DNA from: Acidobacteriaceae bacterium
GTDB lineage: Bacteria; Acidobacteriota; Terriglobia; Terriglobales; Acidobacteriaceae
DNA: 6,171 nt
Direction: 5' to 3'
Assembly: GCA_003165095.1 (NCBI GenBank)
Contig: PLSH01000115.1
Location: 7,265 to 13,435 of the forward strand
The stretch's first letter is position 1. Each line of letters begins with the position of its first letter. The notes beneath the pieces are model-generated. The model did not search any database. It was given only the letters and a program-made list of their open reading frames with translations, and was not told where the DNA came from. Of this stretch, positions 4,924 to 6,171 are shown piece after piece. A program made the translations under genes and the position numbers.

Positions 4924-6171
4924 GTGCCAAACTGCGCGCTCACCTTCAAAGCATCCGCTGCCCTCGCCGTTGCCGCACTGCTGTTCGCCTCTCTCGCTCA
5001 GCCGGCCTGCGCACAAACCAGCGCGTTTGTCGTCCGCACCACGGCTGGGCCGATCAGCGGAGTAGCCAGGCCCGGCGGCGGCGCGGAGTTTCTCGGCATT
5101 CCGTATGCCCAGCCGCCGGTGGGCGATTTACGCTGGCGCGAACCCGTCCCCGCAAAGTCCTGGACCACGGTCCGCGACGCCAGCTCATTCGGCACACCCT
5201 GCGCGCAGCCGGTCCTCGGTGACTGGAACCGTCACGACGCCGAACGCAGCAGCGAAGACTGCCTCTATCTCAACGTCATTACCCCCGCATGGCCCTCAAA
5301 AAAACCTCTGCCCGTCATGTTCTGGCTTCACGGCGGCGCCAACATGGGTGGAACCGCATCTAGCTCGCTCTATAAAGACGGCACCCTGCCGGAACACGGC
5401 GTCGTGTTAGTCACCGTGAATTACCGGCTGGCTATCTTCGGCTTTTTTGCTCATCCGGAACTGACGCTCGAGTCGCCCCATCATGGTTCCGGTAACTACG
5501 GACTTATGGACCAGATACTGGCTCTGCACTGGGTAATCGATAACATCGCCAGCTTCGGGGGCGATCCCAATAACATCACCGTATTCGGCCAGTCCGCCGG
5601 CTCCATGGATACCGGCATGTTGATGGCCTCTCCGCTTTCCAAAAACCTGTTTCGGAAGGCCATCGCCGAGAGCGGAGCGCCATTCATGCCGCCGCTCAAT
5701 TCGCTTGCCGAAGCGGAACAAGCCGGAACCGGGCTGGCGACAAATCTGAACGTCCCCGCGGGAACAGACCCCATCCAATATCTGCGCCAGGTACCCGCGC
5801 ACGACCTGCTTGCAAAAGTGGCAAACGTCAAAGGGCGAGGCTTGGGAACCGGCCCGGATATCGATGGCTGGGTTATTCGCACCATGACCGCCGAGACCTT
5901 CGCCAATGGGCAGGAAGCCGCGATTCCCTTGCTGATCGGCACCACCGCGCGCGAGTTCGGTAGCGCTGAGCCGCCGGATGAGCTGCGCAAAACCATCGAG
6001 CGTTCCACGGGAGAACTCGCGCCGCGAGCGCTCGCCCTTTACGGGCTAGCCGGAGACGCGCAAGGCACGTCCGATCCGCTCTACGGCGCCGCTTCAGATC
6101 AGTGGGGCGCCGACGCAGCCTTCCATTGCCCCATCGCCATTGAAGCCGCGTGGCACAGCGCTGCGCACCAT
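4924..6171 (+). CDS. Secreted type B carboxylesterase/lipase, 3' end outside window
   Basis: The reading frame is open for 416 codons to the window edge. The protein is an alpha/beta-hydrolase of the carboxylesterase type B family, which hydrolyses carboxylic esters; the natural substrate is unknown. A signal peptide (hydrophobic core about 12-24, cleavage probably after ACA at residue 30) sends it out of the cytoplasm. The family blocks appear in order: FLGIPYAQPPVGDLRW near 59-74, EDCLYLNV at 111-118 (C113 probably pairs with C93), the oxyanion-hole HGGA at 136-139, VNYRL, and FGGDPNNITVFGQSAG at 211-226 with nucleophile S224. The acidic triad member is probably E344 in TTAREFG. The catalytic His is expected near the C-terminus, beyond the window; family members usually have 500-550 residues. 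The GTG start is set by AAAGGAG five bases upstream. Divergent from the 94-residue gene. Confidence 0.93.
   Translation, partial: MPNCALTFKASAALAVAALLFASLAQPACAQTSAFVVRTTAGPISGVARPGGGAEFLGIPYAQPPVGDLRWREPVPAKSWTTVRDASSFGTPCAQPVLGDWNRHDAERSSEDCLYLNVITPAWPSKKPLPVMFWLHGGANMGGTASSSLYKDGTLPEHGVVLVTVNYRLAIFGFFAHPELTLESPHHGSGNYGLMDQILALHWVIDNIASFGGDPNNITVFGQSAGSMDTGMLMASPLSKNLFRKAIAESGAPFMPPLNSLAEAEQAGTGLATNLNVPAGTDPIQYLRQVPAHDLLAKVANVKGRGLGTGPDIDGWVIRTMTAETFANGQEAAIPLLIGTTAREFGSAEPPDELRKTIERSTGELAPRALALYGLAGDAQGTSDPLYGAASDQWGADAAFHCPIAIEAAWHSAAHH

Overview
The window is GC-rich (by eye about 60%), densely packed bacterial DNA. The gene set suggests an acidobacterium of the Terriglobia/Acidobacteriales kind: a divergent SpoIIM/RDD membrane pair, a CcdC-like membrane protein, kduD, a secreted VOC protein, two small lineage-type hypotheticals and a secreted type B carboxylesterase. 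That placement is from recalled family distribution, not from a search. I see no rRNA, tRNA, CRISPR array, insertion sequence or phage gene.

Layout. (1) 30-1001 (-) is a SpoIIM-family membrane protein and 994-1818 (+) an RDD-family membrane protein. They are divergent and their start codons overlap. (2) 1837-2298 (-) is a CcdC-like five-helix membrane protein, convergent with RDD (18 bp apart) and divergent from kduD. (3) 2485-3246 (+) is kduD, a 253-residue SDR that is full length only if it starts at a CTG codon. 38 bp later comes 3285-4094 (+), an exported double-VOC protein, probably in the same transcript. (4) 4099-4293 (-) is a 64-residue Cys-rich protein, ending 4 bp from the VOC stop. 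A CRP/FNR-type palindrome lies upstream of it. (5) 4433-4717 (-) is a 94-residue single-helix membrane or exported protein with a GTG start. (6) From 4924 (+) to the window edge is a secreted type B carboxylesterase, also with a GTG start, missing its C-terminus. Its short leader carries an extended -10 and a perfect 7-bp inverted repeat.

How the genes work together. The window is several small independent units rather than one pathway. SpoIIM and RDD proteins commonly sit together with MoxR/DUF58-type genes, and the SpoIIM gene here reads out of the left edge. KduD reduces a diketo sugar acid in pectin or hexuronate breakdown, and the secreted esterase could fit a polysaccharide-scavenging life, but nothing in the sequence ties the two together. 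No intergenic stretch exceeds about 210 bp. The points most worth a second look are the CTG start and the Asn-to-Asp change in kduD, the overlapping divergent starts, the CRP-like site upstream of the 64-residue gene, the inverted repeat in the esterase leader, and two intergenic stretches that read like protein fragments. I did not find a clearly new multi-gene system.
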